Of a stretch of 64,000 nt of DNA, positions 24,921 to 32,782 are shown piece after piece. Position 1 is the stretch's first letter. Every line of letters starts with the position of its first letter. A program made the position numbers and the translations under genes. The stretch spans positions 4,052,501 through 4,116,500 of the forward strand of contig NZ_JAUSYD010000001.1 in assembly GCF_030816615.1 (NCBI RefSeq), written 5' to 3'. The notes beneath the pieces are model-generated. The model was not told the DNA's origin and did no database searches. It saw only the letters and a program-made list of their open reading frames with translations. The DNA is from Streptomyces sp. B1I3. Its GTDB lineage: Bacteria; Actinomycetota; Actinomycetes; Streptomycetales; Streptomycetaceae.

Positions 24921-25184
24921 ATGGAGAACAGCACACTGCGCGCGCAGGTCCGACAGATCGTCGGGGAGATGAGCCCGCTCGGGGCGCGCGAGGTGCGGTC
25001 CGAGGACCGCCTCGTCGAGGAGCTCGGCTACGACTCGCTCGCCGTCATCGAGCTCTCCCTGCGCATAGAGCAGGAGTTTCCGCTCGCCGACCTCGGCACG
25101 AACACCACGCCCGACATCACCACGGTGAAGGACATCGAGGACTTCGTCGACCAGCAGCAGGTGGCGCCCAGCGACGCCGCCTGA
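24921..25184 (+). CDS. Acyl carrier protein
   Basis: An 87-residue ACP. The phosphopantetheine serine is Ser39 in GYDSLAVIEL, within a standard four-helix fold with acidic helix II. It is a discrete type II carrier, placed after the ligase and diiron oxidase and before the SGNH hydrolase. It presumably carries the chain activated by the ligase and modified by the neighbouring oxidases. The upstream sequence has an AAAGGGACG ribosome site. Confidence 0.95.
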   Translation: MENSTLRAQVRQIVGEMSPLGAREVRSEDRLVEELGYDSLAVIELSLRIEQEFPLADLGTNTTPDITTVKDIEDFVDQQQVAPSDAA

Positions 25185-25218
25185 TCCACCCGCCCGCCCA
25201 GAGAAGGACCACGAGAAG

Positions 25219-25902
25219 ATGACGACACACGATCTGCGCAGTGAGGCGGACGACCCGCTGGCGCTCTCCCACGACGAGTCCGTACAGCTGCTGCGGGGAG
25301 CTCCGTGGCAGCGGCTCGCCGTGATGGGCGACAGTTTCGCCGCCGGCCTCGGCGACCCCAGCGAGGGGTACGCCCATGTGCCGTGGCCTCAGCGGATCTC
25401 GGCCGCCCTCGGCTCCGGGAAGCCCGACTTCGGATATCTGAACACCGGCGTCATGGGCAAGCGGACCGGCGCCGTCCGGGCCGAACAGCTGGAGCAGGTC
25501 CTCGCGTTCAAGCCGGACCTGGTCAACGTGGCGGCCGGCGGCAACGACCTGTTCGACGCGGAGCCGGATCTGGACGGCGTCGAGGCCGACCTGGACGCCA
25601 TGTACACGGCGCTGCGGGCACAGGGTGCGGACATCTTCACGTTCACCGTCACCAACGTCTTCGAGTCGGTGCCGGAACTGGCGGTCTTCAGCGACCGCAC
25701 GGCGGCCCTCAACGACCGCATCCGCGCGGTTGCCGAGCGCCACGACGCCGTGCTGATCGAGATGTGGAGCCACCCCGTACGGCTGCGCCCGAACCTGATG
25801 AGCGCCGACGGCATCCACTTCGCGATGGAGGGGCACGCCGCCCTCGCCGCCGAGATCGTCAAGGCCCTCGGGGCACGGATCGCGCAACGCGCGGAGACGT
25901 GA
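25219..25902 (+). CDS. SGNH/GDSL-family hydrolase
   Basis: A 227-residue cytosolic SGNH hydrolase with no signal peptide. Block I GDSF has the nucleophile Ser39, block III GGND has Asn109, and block V is DGIH with Asp197 and His200. Family members cleave esters and thioesters or act as acyltransferases. In this operon it could release the chain from the ACP or transfer it. Its stop shares one base with the start of the GMC gene (TGATG), so the two are coupled. Confidence 0.9.
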   Translation: MTTHDLRSEADDPLALSHDESVQLLRGAPWQRLAVMGDSFAAGLGDPSEGYAHVPWPQRISAALGSGKPDFGYLNTGVMGKRTGAVRAEQLEQVLAFKPDLVNVAAGGNDLFDAEPDLDGVEADLDAMYTALRAQGADIFTFTVTNVFESVPELAVFSDRTAALNDRIRAVAERHDAVLIEMWSHPVRLRPNLMSADGIHFAMEGHAALAAEIVKALGARIAQRAET

Positions 25903-27518
25903 TGGCAACCGGCAGAACCGTCACTCACATCGTGATCGGCGCGGGCTCGGCCGGCTGCGTCCTGGCCGAGCGGCTCAGCGCCGACGGCGACGGGCAGGTC
26001 GTGCTCATCGAGGCGGGCGGCCCGGACCGGCGCGCCGAGATCAGCATCCCGGCCGCGTTCCCCGCCCTGTTCGGCACGTCGGCCGACTGGGGTTACCGCA
26101 CGACCCCGCAGCCGGGCCTCGGCGGACGCAGCCTGAACTGGCCGCGCGGGCGCACGCTGGGCGGGTCGTCCTCGCTCAACGCCCAGATCTGGACCCGTGG
26201 GCACCGTGCGGACTTCGACGGCTGGGCCGAGGACGACGGGTGCACGGGCTGGTCGGCCGACGAGGTGCTGCCGTACTTCAGGCGGGCCGAGGACCGCTCC
26301 GGCACGGGCGCCTACGGCTCCGGCGGGCCGATCCGTATCGAGAACCTGCGTGATCCCAGCCCGGCCACCACCGAGTTCCTGGATGCCTGCGCCGAGGCGG
26401 GGCTGCCTGTCCTGGACGACGGGAACCCGCTGGAGCCGGAGGGCGCCGGCCCGGTGCGGGCCACCCAGCGCGGGGGACGGCGGTGGAGCGCGGCCGACGG
26501 CTACCTGAGGCCGGCGCTGCGGCGCGAGAACCTCACCGTCGTCACGGACGCCCATGTCGAACGTGTCCTGATCGAGGACGGCCGTGCGGTCGGCGTCGCC
26601 TACACGACGGCCGACGGGCCGGCCGAGGTGCGCGCCGACGGCGAGGTCATCCTGGCGGCGGGCGCGATCGGCTCCCCGCAGTTGCTGATGCTGTCCGGCG
26701 TCGGCGACGCGGACGAGCTGCGGCGGCACGGCATCACCGTGCGGGCGCACTCCCCCCGGGTCGGGCGGGGCCTCGCCGACCACCTCTACGTGCCGCTGGC
26801 CTTCGAGGCGCACGGCCGGGTGACCCCGGGGGTCACCGACCAGCAGGGCGAGATCGCCGAGTTCTTGCGGGGCCGGCGCGGGCGGCTGACGTCCAACCTC
26901 GCGGAGGCCGTCGCGTTCCTGCGCAGCGACCCCGCGCTCACGGCACCCGACCTGGAATTCGTGTGGATGCTGGTGCCCTTCCTCGACCAGGGGCGGGCGC
27001 CGCAGACCCACGGCGTCACCCTGGGCGTCGTGCTGCTGCGCCCGAGCAGCCACGGCACCGTACGGCTGGCCTCGGCCGACCCGGCGGCGCACCCGGTGAT
27101 CGACCCCCGTTACCTGTCCGACCCGGACGGCGACGACCTGCGGGTGCTGACCGAAGGGGTGCGCCGGGCCCGCGAGGTCCTCACCCGGCCCGCGCTGGCC
27201 GGACGGCTCGGGGAGGCACTGACGCCCGGCGCCCTGGACCCGGACCCGGAGACGGTGCACGCCCTGGCCCGGACCCACGCGGAAACCCTGTACCACCCGG
27301 TCGGCACCTGCGGCATGGGGGCGGACCCGGAGGCCGTACTCGATCCCCAGCTGAGGGTGCGGGGAGTGGCGGGGCTGCGCGTCGTCGACGCCTCCGCGCT
27401 GCCGTCCCTGCCGCGCGGCCACACCCACGCCCCCACCGTGATGCTCGCGGAGCGCGCGGCCGAGCTGATCCTCGCCGACGCCGCGAACCGCCGTACCGGT
27501 GCCCTGGCGCACCGCTGA
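25902..27518 (+). CDS. GMC family FAD-dependent oxidoreductase
   Basis: A 538-residue flavoprotein of the glucose-methanol-choline family. The FAD-binding motif GAGSAGCVLAERL is at residues 13-25, the GMC signature is GRTLGGSSSLN near 85, and the second signature is GAIGSPQLLMLSG near 255. The C-terminal active-site histidines are in HPVGTCGMG and GHTHAPTVM (His-His rather than His-Asn). Members oxidise primary alcohols, including fatty alcohols and choline-like substrates, to aldehydes. The ATG is fixed by a one-base overlap with the SGNH stop. The substrate here is probably a hydroxylated or amino-alcohol intermediate (inference). Confidence 0.93.
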   Translation: MATGRTVTHIVIGAGSAGCVLAERLSADGDGQVVLIEAGGPDRRAEISIPAAFPALFGTSADWGYRTTPQPGLGGRSLNWPRGRTLGGSSSLNAQIWTRGHRADFDGWAEDDGCTGWSADEVLPYFRRAEDRSGTGAYGSGGPIRIENLRDPSPATTEFLDACAEAGLPVLDDGNPLEPEGAGPVRATQRGGRRWSAADGYLRPALRRENLTVVTDAHVERVLIEDGRAVGVAYTTADGPAEVRADGEVILAAGAIGSPQLLMLSGVGDADELRRHGITVRAHSPRVGRGLADHLYVPLAFEAHGRVTPGVTDQQGEIAEFLRGRRGRLTSNLAEAVAFLRSDPALTAPDLEFVWMLVPFLDQGRAPQTHGVTLGVVLLRPSSHGTVRLASADPAAHPVIDPRYLSDPDGDDLRVLTEGVRRAREVLTRPALAGRLGEALTPGALDPDPETVHALARTHAETLYHPVGTCGMGADPEAVLDPQLRVRGVAGLRVVDASALPSLPRGHTHAPTVMLAERAAELILADAANRRTGALAHR

Positions 27519-27564
27519 CCCGCCGCCCCACGACCAGCCTCATCAGACGAAAGGCAGTACGACT

Positions 27565-27936
27565 GTGACCGTTCAGGACCCGCAGCTGTTCATCGAGGCC
27601 TTCCGAGCGGCCTTCACCGACGCGGATTTCGCGGCCCTGCTCAAGGAGCGCGACTTCTCCATCCAGTTCGTGGTGACCGGGGACGCCCACACCGCCTTCC
27701 TGCTGGACTCCGACGGCGTGCACGACGGCGCCCCCCACCCGGCGGCCCTGCGGCTCGAGGTGAAGCCGGACACGCTGCACCTGATCCTCCTGGGGCAGCT
27801 CGGTGTGACCCAGGCGATCGTCGCCCGCGGCCTCGTCGTGAAGGGCCCGATCAGCCGGGTGCGCCAGCTGGCGGACTACCTGCCGGCGATGGGGCGCGCG
27901 TACGCCCAGCTCGCCCTGGCGCCGGCCTCCGCCTGA
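27565..27936 (+). CDS. SCP2 sterol-carrier-fold protein
   Basis: A 123-residue protein of the SCP2 fold. It has an alpha helix (LFIEAFRAAFTDADFAALLK), a five-stranded sheet (SIQFVVTGD, AFLLDSDG, LRLEVKPDTLHLIL) and C-terminal helices with the KGPISRVRQL segment lining the hydrophobic tunnel. The GTG at 27565 has a GAAAGG site. SCP2 domains bind acyl chains, acyl-CoA or other lipids. Its presence in an operon with a ligase, ACP and acyl-CoA dehydrogenase suggests a hydrophobic intermediate that needs a carrier. A hairpin (27950-27965) just after the stop could attenuate transcription into the next gene. Confidence 0.82.
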   Translation: MTVQDPQLFIEAFRAAFTDADFAALLKERDFSIQFVVTGDAHTAFLLDSDGVHDGAPHPAALRLEVKPDTLHLILLGQLGVTQAIVARGLVVKGPISRVRQLADYLPAMGRAYAQLALAPASA

Positions 27937-28073
27937 GCCACGCGGGGGCGGCCCGGCCACGGGCCCTGCCCACCGCCCCGCAGCCGGCGGGAACTCGCCC
28001 GGCACACCACGACGGGGTCGCCCCCGGCGCCGCCCGCAACCCACACCGTCCGCCACCACAGAAAGCCGATGTT

Positions 28074-29336
28074 GTGATCGCGACCACCACCACCGCCGTC
28101 CCGAACGCACCGACCCTCTCCGACCTGCGCGCCCTCAACGCCGCGGCCATGCCGTCGCTGTTCCAGCTTCCGCCCGAGGTCGAGGAACTGCGCGAGGAGG
28201 TCCGTGAGTTCGCGCAGACCGTGGTGAAGCCGCGGACCCTCGCCAACGACCTCGCCCCGGCCGACGACTTCGACTGGGAGATGGTGGAAGCCGGCCACCG
28301 GCTGGGGCTGCTGCGTCTGACCATCCCCAAGGAGCTCGGCGGCCGGGGCATGGGCGTGCTCGGCGTGTCCGTCGCCATGGAGGAGCTGGCCTCGGTCTGC
28401 CCCAGCACGGCGCTGATCTTCGGCGCCTCGCTGCTCGGCCAGACCTCCGTGCTCTTCTCGGGCGACCAGCAGCTCCAGGCCCGCTTCCTGCCCTCGTTCC
28501 TCGGGGACAAGCCGGTGCTCGCCTGCAACGCCATCACCGAGGAGACCGCCGGCTGCGACCTGCTGATACCGGAGCACGCCGAACTGGCCGAGGACGTGAT
28601 GACGGCCCGCCGGGACGGTGACCACTTCGTCCTCAACGGCATCAAGCGCTTCATCACCAACGGCAAGGTGGCCGAGTGGGCCGCCGTGTTCGCCAACATC
28701 GAGGGCAACCCCGGTGCCACCGGTCTGACCGTCTTCATCGTGCCGCTGGACAGCGAGGGCGTGACCCGCGGCGAGGTGGCCGACAAGATGGGCTACCGCG
28801 CCTGCCTCGGCACCACGCTCCACTTCGACGACGTGCGGGTGCCGGAGGAGAACATCGCCTTCGGGGAGGGCGGTGGCTGGAACTACCTCACCGTGCAGTC
28901 CAACCAGGCCCGCTCGATCGTCGCCGCCATGTCCACCGGGGTCGCCCGGGGCGCGTTCGAGATCGCCAAGGAGTGGGCGGGCGAGCGGGTCCAGGCCGGC
29001 AAGCCGCTGTACGAGCACCAGTTCACGGCCCGCAAGCTGGCCGAGATGTCCTCCAAGATCGAGGCCTCGCGGCTGCTGTACCTCCAGGCGGCCTACCAGG
29101 CCGACAACATGATGCCCGCCCCCGTCTACGGTCCGGCCGTCGCGAAGATGTTCGCCGACCGCGCGGCGATCGAGGTGGCCGAGGAGGCCATGTCCATCGT
29201 CGGAGCGCGCGGTTACTGCCGTGACCACGGGGTGGAGAAGCTGGTCCGCGAGTCGTTCGGCGCCCGGATCTACGAGGGGACGCCGGAGGTGCTGGCACTG
29301 GCCATCACCGGCGCGCTGTACGGGCGGCGGCTGTGA
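28074..29336 (+). CDS. Acyl-CoA (acyl-ACP) dehydrogenase
   Basis: A 420-residue flavoprotein of the acyl-CoA dehydrogenase family with N-terminal helical, beta and C-terminal helical domains. The FAD/substrate segment NAITEETAGCDL is near residue 155, and the C-terminal active-site segment is IYEGTPEVLALAI, with the catalytic Glu in EGTPEV. It introduces a trans double bond between C2 and C3 of an acyl thioester, or oxidises an amino-acyl-thioester in specialised pathways. The GTG start lies about 137 bases after the SCP2 gene. The stop overlaps the next start as GTGA. Confidence 0.93.
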   Translation: MIATTTTAVPNAPTLSDLRALNAAAMPSLFQLPPEVEELREEVREFAQTVVKPRTLANDLAPADDFDWEMVEAGHRLGLLRLTIPKELGGRGMGVLGVSVAMEELASVCPSTALIFGASLLGQTSVLFSGDQQLQARFLPSFLGDKPVLACNAITEETAGCDLLIPEHAELAEDVMTARRDGDHFVLNGIKRFITNGKVAEWAAVFANIEGNPGATGLTVFIVPLDSEGVTRGEVADKMGYRACLGTTLHFDDVRVPEENIAFGEGGGWNYLTVQSNQARSIVAAMSTGVARGAFEIAKEWAGERVQAGKPLYEHQFTARKLAEMSSKIEASRLLYLQAAYQADNMMPAPVYGPAVAKMFADRAAIEVAEEAMSIVGARGYCRDHGVEKLVRESFGARIYEGTPEVLALAITGALYGRRL

Positions 29337-30541
29337 CGCCGGCTCCGCGCACCGGCCGGACGTCCGCCCCCCGGGCGTCGGCGCCGCAGACGACCGCGCC
29401 CGGGGCGACCGCACCGCGCCCGAAGCAGGCCCCGGCGACCGCGCCCCGGGCACGGGCCGCCGCCGCGTTCTCGGCCGCGTCGTACGTCGAGGCCACGGTT
29501 GGCCCGCTGCACCTCCCTGTCGCTGGGCGCACCCCTGGCGCCGGAGACCTCGGCCTCGGCGCCCTCCGCCGGCTCCCCGCAAGGGGGGACGACGTGACGC
29601 CGCAGACCGTCGCCGACGCCACGCCGGCGGACGCGGCGACGATCGCCGAGGACGCCCGCCGGGCACGCTACGTGGAGCACGTGCTGGCCCTGCACGACCG
29701 GATGAGTCTGGCGGACCTGGCCGAGGAGGCCGATCCGCTGTACCTGGCCCGCCGCCCCGAAGGCCTGACCGTGGTCGCGGTGCGTCAGTCCCAGCTGCCC
29801 GAGCGCTACCGGCTGGCGATCTACGGGTTCCGGCTCGCCCAGTACCTGCGGTCCCGGTTCGCCAGCGACCGCATCGCCTTCGCCCGCGGCCTGTTCGCGG
29901 AGCCGCTCGGCGTGGGGCACGGCGAGGAGATCCACGTCATCGGCATGGAGGAGTCGACCGGCGCGATCCTGCGGTACGTGTCCGTCATCGCGACGACGGA
30001 CTCCGCGGCCATGCCGGTGACCCACCCGGACCGCACTCCGTTCCCCTGCGAGGTGGCCCACGGCATCAACCTCTTCGACCACGTGCCCCTGGACGAGCCG
30101 GTCACGGGGCACGAGGTGTGGGAGATCAAGCGCCTGATGCAGCGCCCCTCCCAGCGCGACACCTCTCCGGCCCAGCGGCTGCGTCTGTCGCTGGAGTTGA
30201 TGCTCGGCTTCTACACCGTGCTCGCAGGCCTCTCGCCCCGGCCGAAGTTCCTGGTCGGCGACGGCGAGGAGGGCCTGGCCGTGCGGCGCCTGGCGCGCAG
30301 CCTGAAGGAGATCACCGTCATCGAGGGCACCTGTCCCTCGCTGGCAGAGGACGACCTGCTCTTCCCGGCGTACGTGGAGCGCGCGGTGGTCAAGCCGTTC
30401 GTGGCCCGCGTGCCCCGCGGGGAGGAGCTGGACGGGCTCGTGCACTGGCTCGAGCGCGCACTGGACGCGACGAACCCCCTCGCCGGCTTCCAGCAGCTCG
30501 TCGGCCGGGTCGGGGGAGAGATCCGGAGGGTAAGGATATGA
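29333..30541 (+). CDS. LuxI/GNAT-like acyltransferase with unknown substrate
   Basis: A 402-residue protein. The core (about residues 115-330) resembles autoinducer synthases and FeeM-type N-acyltransferases: a leading helix YRLAIYGFRLAQYL, a strand pair around IGMEESTGAILRYVSVIAT, and VTGHEVWEIKRLM, which matches the conserved vwExSR segment of LuxI. Those enzymes take acyl chains from ACP and transfer them to an amine. An acidic C-terminal extension is unusual. The GTG at 29333 overlaps the dehydrogenase stop. The first 87 residues are Ala/Pro/Thr low complexity, but third-position GC stays high. A second GTG at 29594 has a strong AGGGGGG ribosome site and may be the true start. Family placement is by motif pattern only. 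Confidence 0.6.
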   Translation: MTPAPRTGRTSAPRASAPQTTAPGATAPRPKQAPATAPRARAAAAFSAASYVEATVGPLHLPVAGRTPGAGDLGLGALRRLPARGDDVTPQTVADATPADAATIAEDARRARYVEHVLALHDRMSLADLAEEADPLYLARRPEGLTVVAVRQSQLPERYRLAIYGFRLAQYLRSRFASDRIAFARGLFAEPLGVGHGEEIHVIGMEESTGAILRYVSVIATTDSAAMPVTHPDRTPFPCEVAHGINLFDHVPLDEPVTGHEVWEIKRLMQRPSQRDTSPAQRLRLSLELMLGFYTVLAGLSPRPKFLVGDGEEGLAVRRLARSLKEITVIEGTCPSLAEDDLLFPAYVERAVVKPFVARVPRGEELDGLVHWLERALDATNPLAGFQQLVGRVGGEIRRVRI

Positions 30542-31440
30542 GCATCACCGCCGCGGTTCCCGCGGCCAGGACGGTCACCGGCCACGTCCCCGTGGATGCG
30601 GAGACGTACTACCGGTCCTTGACCGAGCGCAACCGTGGCCTGATCCCGGACGCCGTGCAGGAGCGGCTGCGCACCGCCACCGTGCTGGTGGCGGGATGCG
30701 GCTCGACGGGCGGAGCGGCCGTCGAGCCGCTGGCCCGCCTGGGCACGGGGCACTTCGTGCTCGCCGAGCCCGGGGAGTACGAGCTGAACAACCTCAACCG
30801 GCAGAGCGCCACGCACGCCGACATCGGCCGCAACAAGGCGGAGGTGGCGGCCGAGCGCATCCGGTCGGTCAACCCGTTCGCCGAGGTCCGGGTCGACACG
30901 GCGGGCATCCGCCCGGACGCCCCCGAGCTGCTCCTGGACGGCGTGGACGTGGTCGTCGACGGCGTGGACGTGACGACACTCGGTGGCTGGCAGGCCAAGT
31001 ACGCCCTGCACGTGGCGGCGGCCCGCCGCCGCCTGCCCGTGGTCTCCGGCTACGACCTGTCGGGCACCCAGCACGTGCGCTTCTACGACTACCGAACCGA
31101 CCCGGCCCCGCTGGCGGGCGCGATCACCGCCCAGGACATCGCCGAGGGCGCGCTGTGGACGATGCTGCTGAAGGTGATCCCCCGGGAGATAGTCCCGGCC
31201 GACCTGATCGCGGACGTCACCGCCCACCGCGCGGACCCGGACTACAGCGTTCCCCAGCTCGTCTACGCGTCGCACCAGTTCGGCGTACTCGCCGCCCGCT
31301 ACGTGGTGGAGATCCTGGCCGGCCGGCCGGTCCGCGAGCAGCTCACGGTCGATGTGCACCGGCTGGTCTCGGCTGACGCCGAGCTGCCGGACATCCCTTC
31401 GGAAACAACTCAGCGAGCACAGGACAAGGAGTCGCGATGA
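30538..31440 (+). CDS. E1-like (ThiF/MoeB/HesA fold) adenylating enzyme without catalytic cysteine
   Basis: A 300-residue Rossmann protein of the E1 superfamily. The nucleotide loop is AGCGSTGG (near residue 53), the arginine-finger segment is ELNNLNRQ (near 83-90), and the acidic Mg-binding segment is VDGVDVT (near 141). The CxxC zinc pairs and the catalytic cysteine region of ThiF/MoeB are absent, and the only clear cysteine is in the P-loop. No ubiquitin-like partner with a diglycine tail is seen nearby. It is coupled by ATGA overlaps to both neighbours. It may adenylate a carboxylate (as in MccB-type chemistry) to join it to a nitrogen nucleophile (inference). Confidence 0.85.
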   Translation: MSITAAVPAARTVTGHVPVDAETYYRSLTERNRGLIPDAVQERLRTATVLVAGCGSTGGAAVEPLARLGTGHFVLAEPGEYELNNLNRQSATHADIGRNKAEVAAERIRSVNPFAEVRVDTAGIRPDAPELLLDGVDVVVDGVDVTTLGGWQAKYALHVAAARRRLPVVSGYDLSGTQHVRFYDYRTDPAPLAGAITAQDIAEGALWTMLLKVIPREIVPADLIADVTAHRADPDYSVPQLVYASHQFGVLAARYVVEILAGRPVREQLTVDVHRLVSADAELPDIPSETTQRAQDKESR

Positions 31441-32369
31441 CCACCGCCACCGACCGCCCGGGTCGCCGCTCGGGCGATCCACTCGTCCGTCAGACCAAGA
31501 AGGCCGCGCAACTGCTCGTCGCGTCGGCCCGGCACTCCTACGACCCGCGCGTCGACGTCAACTGGGACGAACCGCTGGAGGAGGGCAAGTGGTTCCTGCC
31601 CGAGAAGCGGATCTCCCTGTTCGGCACGGAGCTGTACGACTCCCTGCCCCTGGAGCAGAAACTGCTGCTCAGCCGTGAGGAGCTGGCGTCGTCGCTGGCC
31701 GCGGGCGTGTGGACCGAGCACATCCTGCTGCACCTGGTGTCGCGGTACGCCTACAAGCGGGACATCACCAGTCCGCAGGTCCAGTTCGCGCTGACCGAGG
31801 TGGCGGACGAGGTCCGCCACATGATCATGTTCGCGCAGCTGGTGGAGAAGACGGGCTCGGAGTTCTACCCCGTGCACCCGAAGACGCAGCGGGCCGGACT
31901 GTTGCTGAAGACCTTCGCGCCGGTGCCCGCGCTGTGGGCGATGCTCCTGCTCACCGAGGAGTTCTTCGACCGCTTCCAGCGCGAGCAGGCGAACGACGAG
32001 ACGGTGCAGCCGCTGGTGCGCACGGTGGCCCGCATCCACGTCGTGGAGGAGGCCCGCCACATCAGCTTCGCCCGCACCGAGCTGGAGCGGTTCGTGCCGA
32101 CGCTCTCCAAGCGCCGCCTGCAGCTGCTCCGCGACTTCCTCGCCTCCGTGGTGAAGTCCGTCCGGCGTGACCGCTACAACCCGCTGATGTACGAGCGGGC
32201 CGGTCTCGACCCGAAGGTCTGCGTCGAGGCGGGCCGCAACAACCCCATCGGTCTGGTCAACGGCGCGTACGGCGCCGAGCGGATCGCCCCCTACTACAAG
32301 TCGATCGGCCTGATCGGCGGTCGCTCGGAGAAGGTGTGGCGCGAGGCCGGTTGGCTGAAGGACGCCTAG
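31437..32369 (+). CDS. AurF-type non-haem diiron oxygenase (probable N-oxygenase)
   Basis: A 310-residue diiron protein matching the AurF ligand pattern: Glu94 (VWTEHILL), Glu125 and His128 (DEVRH), Glu174 or Glu175 (LLTEEFF), His201, Glu205 and His208 (IHVVEEARH). The extra histidine (His201, four residues before Glu205) is the mark of AurF over ferritin or R2 proteins. AurF and CmlI oxidise aryl-amines to nitro compounds by way of hydroxylamines, and relatives oxidise other amines or alpha carbons. It is coupled to the E1-like gene by an ATGA overlap. It probably N-oxygenates the amine or amide assembled by the upstream enzymes. The substrate is unknown. Confidence 0.87.
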   Translation: MTTATDRPGRRSGDPLVRQTKKAAQLLVASARHSYDPRVDVNWDEPLEEGKWFLPEKRISLFGTELYDSLPLEQKLLLSREELASSLAAGVWTEHILLHLVSRYAYKRDITSPQVQFALTEVADEVRHMIMFAQLVEKTGSEFYPVHPKTQRAGLLLKTFAPVPALWAMLLLTEEFFDRFQREQANDETVQPLVRTVARIHVVEEARHISFARTELERFVPTLSKRRLQLLRDFLASVVKSVRRDRYNPLMYERAGLDPKVCVEAGRNNPIGLVNGAYGAERIAPYYKSIGLIGGRSEKVWREAGWLKDA

Positions 32370-32386
32370 AGAAAAGGAAGTCGACC

Positions 32387-32716
32387 ATGGAAGATGACGG
32401 ATACGAGGGTCCGGCGGTACTGGTCGTGGAAGACCGGGCCGAGTTCACGCTCCGGGCCCGGCTCACCGGCCGCTTCCAGCCACTGGACGGCCGCTACCGC
32501 TGGTACGGACGGCTGGAGGCGCACGAGGAGCTGACCCGGCTGGTCGGCGACCGCAGCGCCGGCGTGGTGCTGCGCACGGCCGAGGGAGACGCGGTGGGCC
32601 GCATCACCGAGCCCGACCTGTGGAACCGGTACCGGATCGAGGGCACGAGCGTGCCCCCGTTCCGCGTCCCGTTCAGCCTGGAAGAAGTGGGGGAGGAGGA
32701 CTCCTCCGAGGCTTGA
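32387..32716 (+). CDS. DUF4873 family small protein
   Basis: A 109-residue beta-rich protein with an AAAAGGAAG ribosome site 5-6 bases before the ATG. The pattern ARLTGRFQPLDGRYRWYGRL fits the DUF4873 family, a small domain found alone or fused to flavin monooxygenases in actinobacteria. Its biochemical role is unknown. It follows the AurF-like gene by 17 bases and is probably co-transcribed, so an accessory role for one of the oxygenases is possible. Family assignment is from memory of the WYGRL motif. Confidence 0.65.
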   Translation: MEDDGYEGPAVLVVEDRAEFTLRARLTGRFQPLDGRYRWYGRLEAHEELTRLVGDRSAGVVLRTAEGDAVGRITEPDLWNRYRIEGTSVPPFRVPFSLEEVGEEDSSEA

Positions 32717-32782
32717 GAAACCCGTAGTGGACCGAGCGCCAAGAAACACAGAACTACTCAGAACAACGGAGGCCCCCCGCCC

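Noticed and set aside
22175..25184. Isonitrile-lipopeptide type cluster (ligase plus ACP)
   Set aside because: No Fe(II)/2-oxoglutarate isonitrile synthase, thioesterase set or NRPS is present.
29333..29593. Treating 29333-29593 as untranslated
   Set aside because: The stretch keeps high third-position GC and its GTG overlaps the upstream stop, so the longer form was kept, though the shorter start at 29594 remains possible.
30538..31440. Housekeeping MoeB/ThiF
   Set aside because: It lacks the zinc cysteines and catalytic cysteine and lies within a translationally coupled biosynthetic operon.
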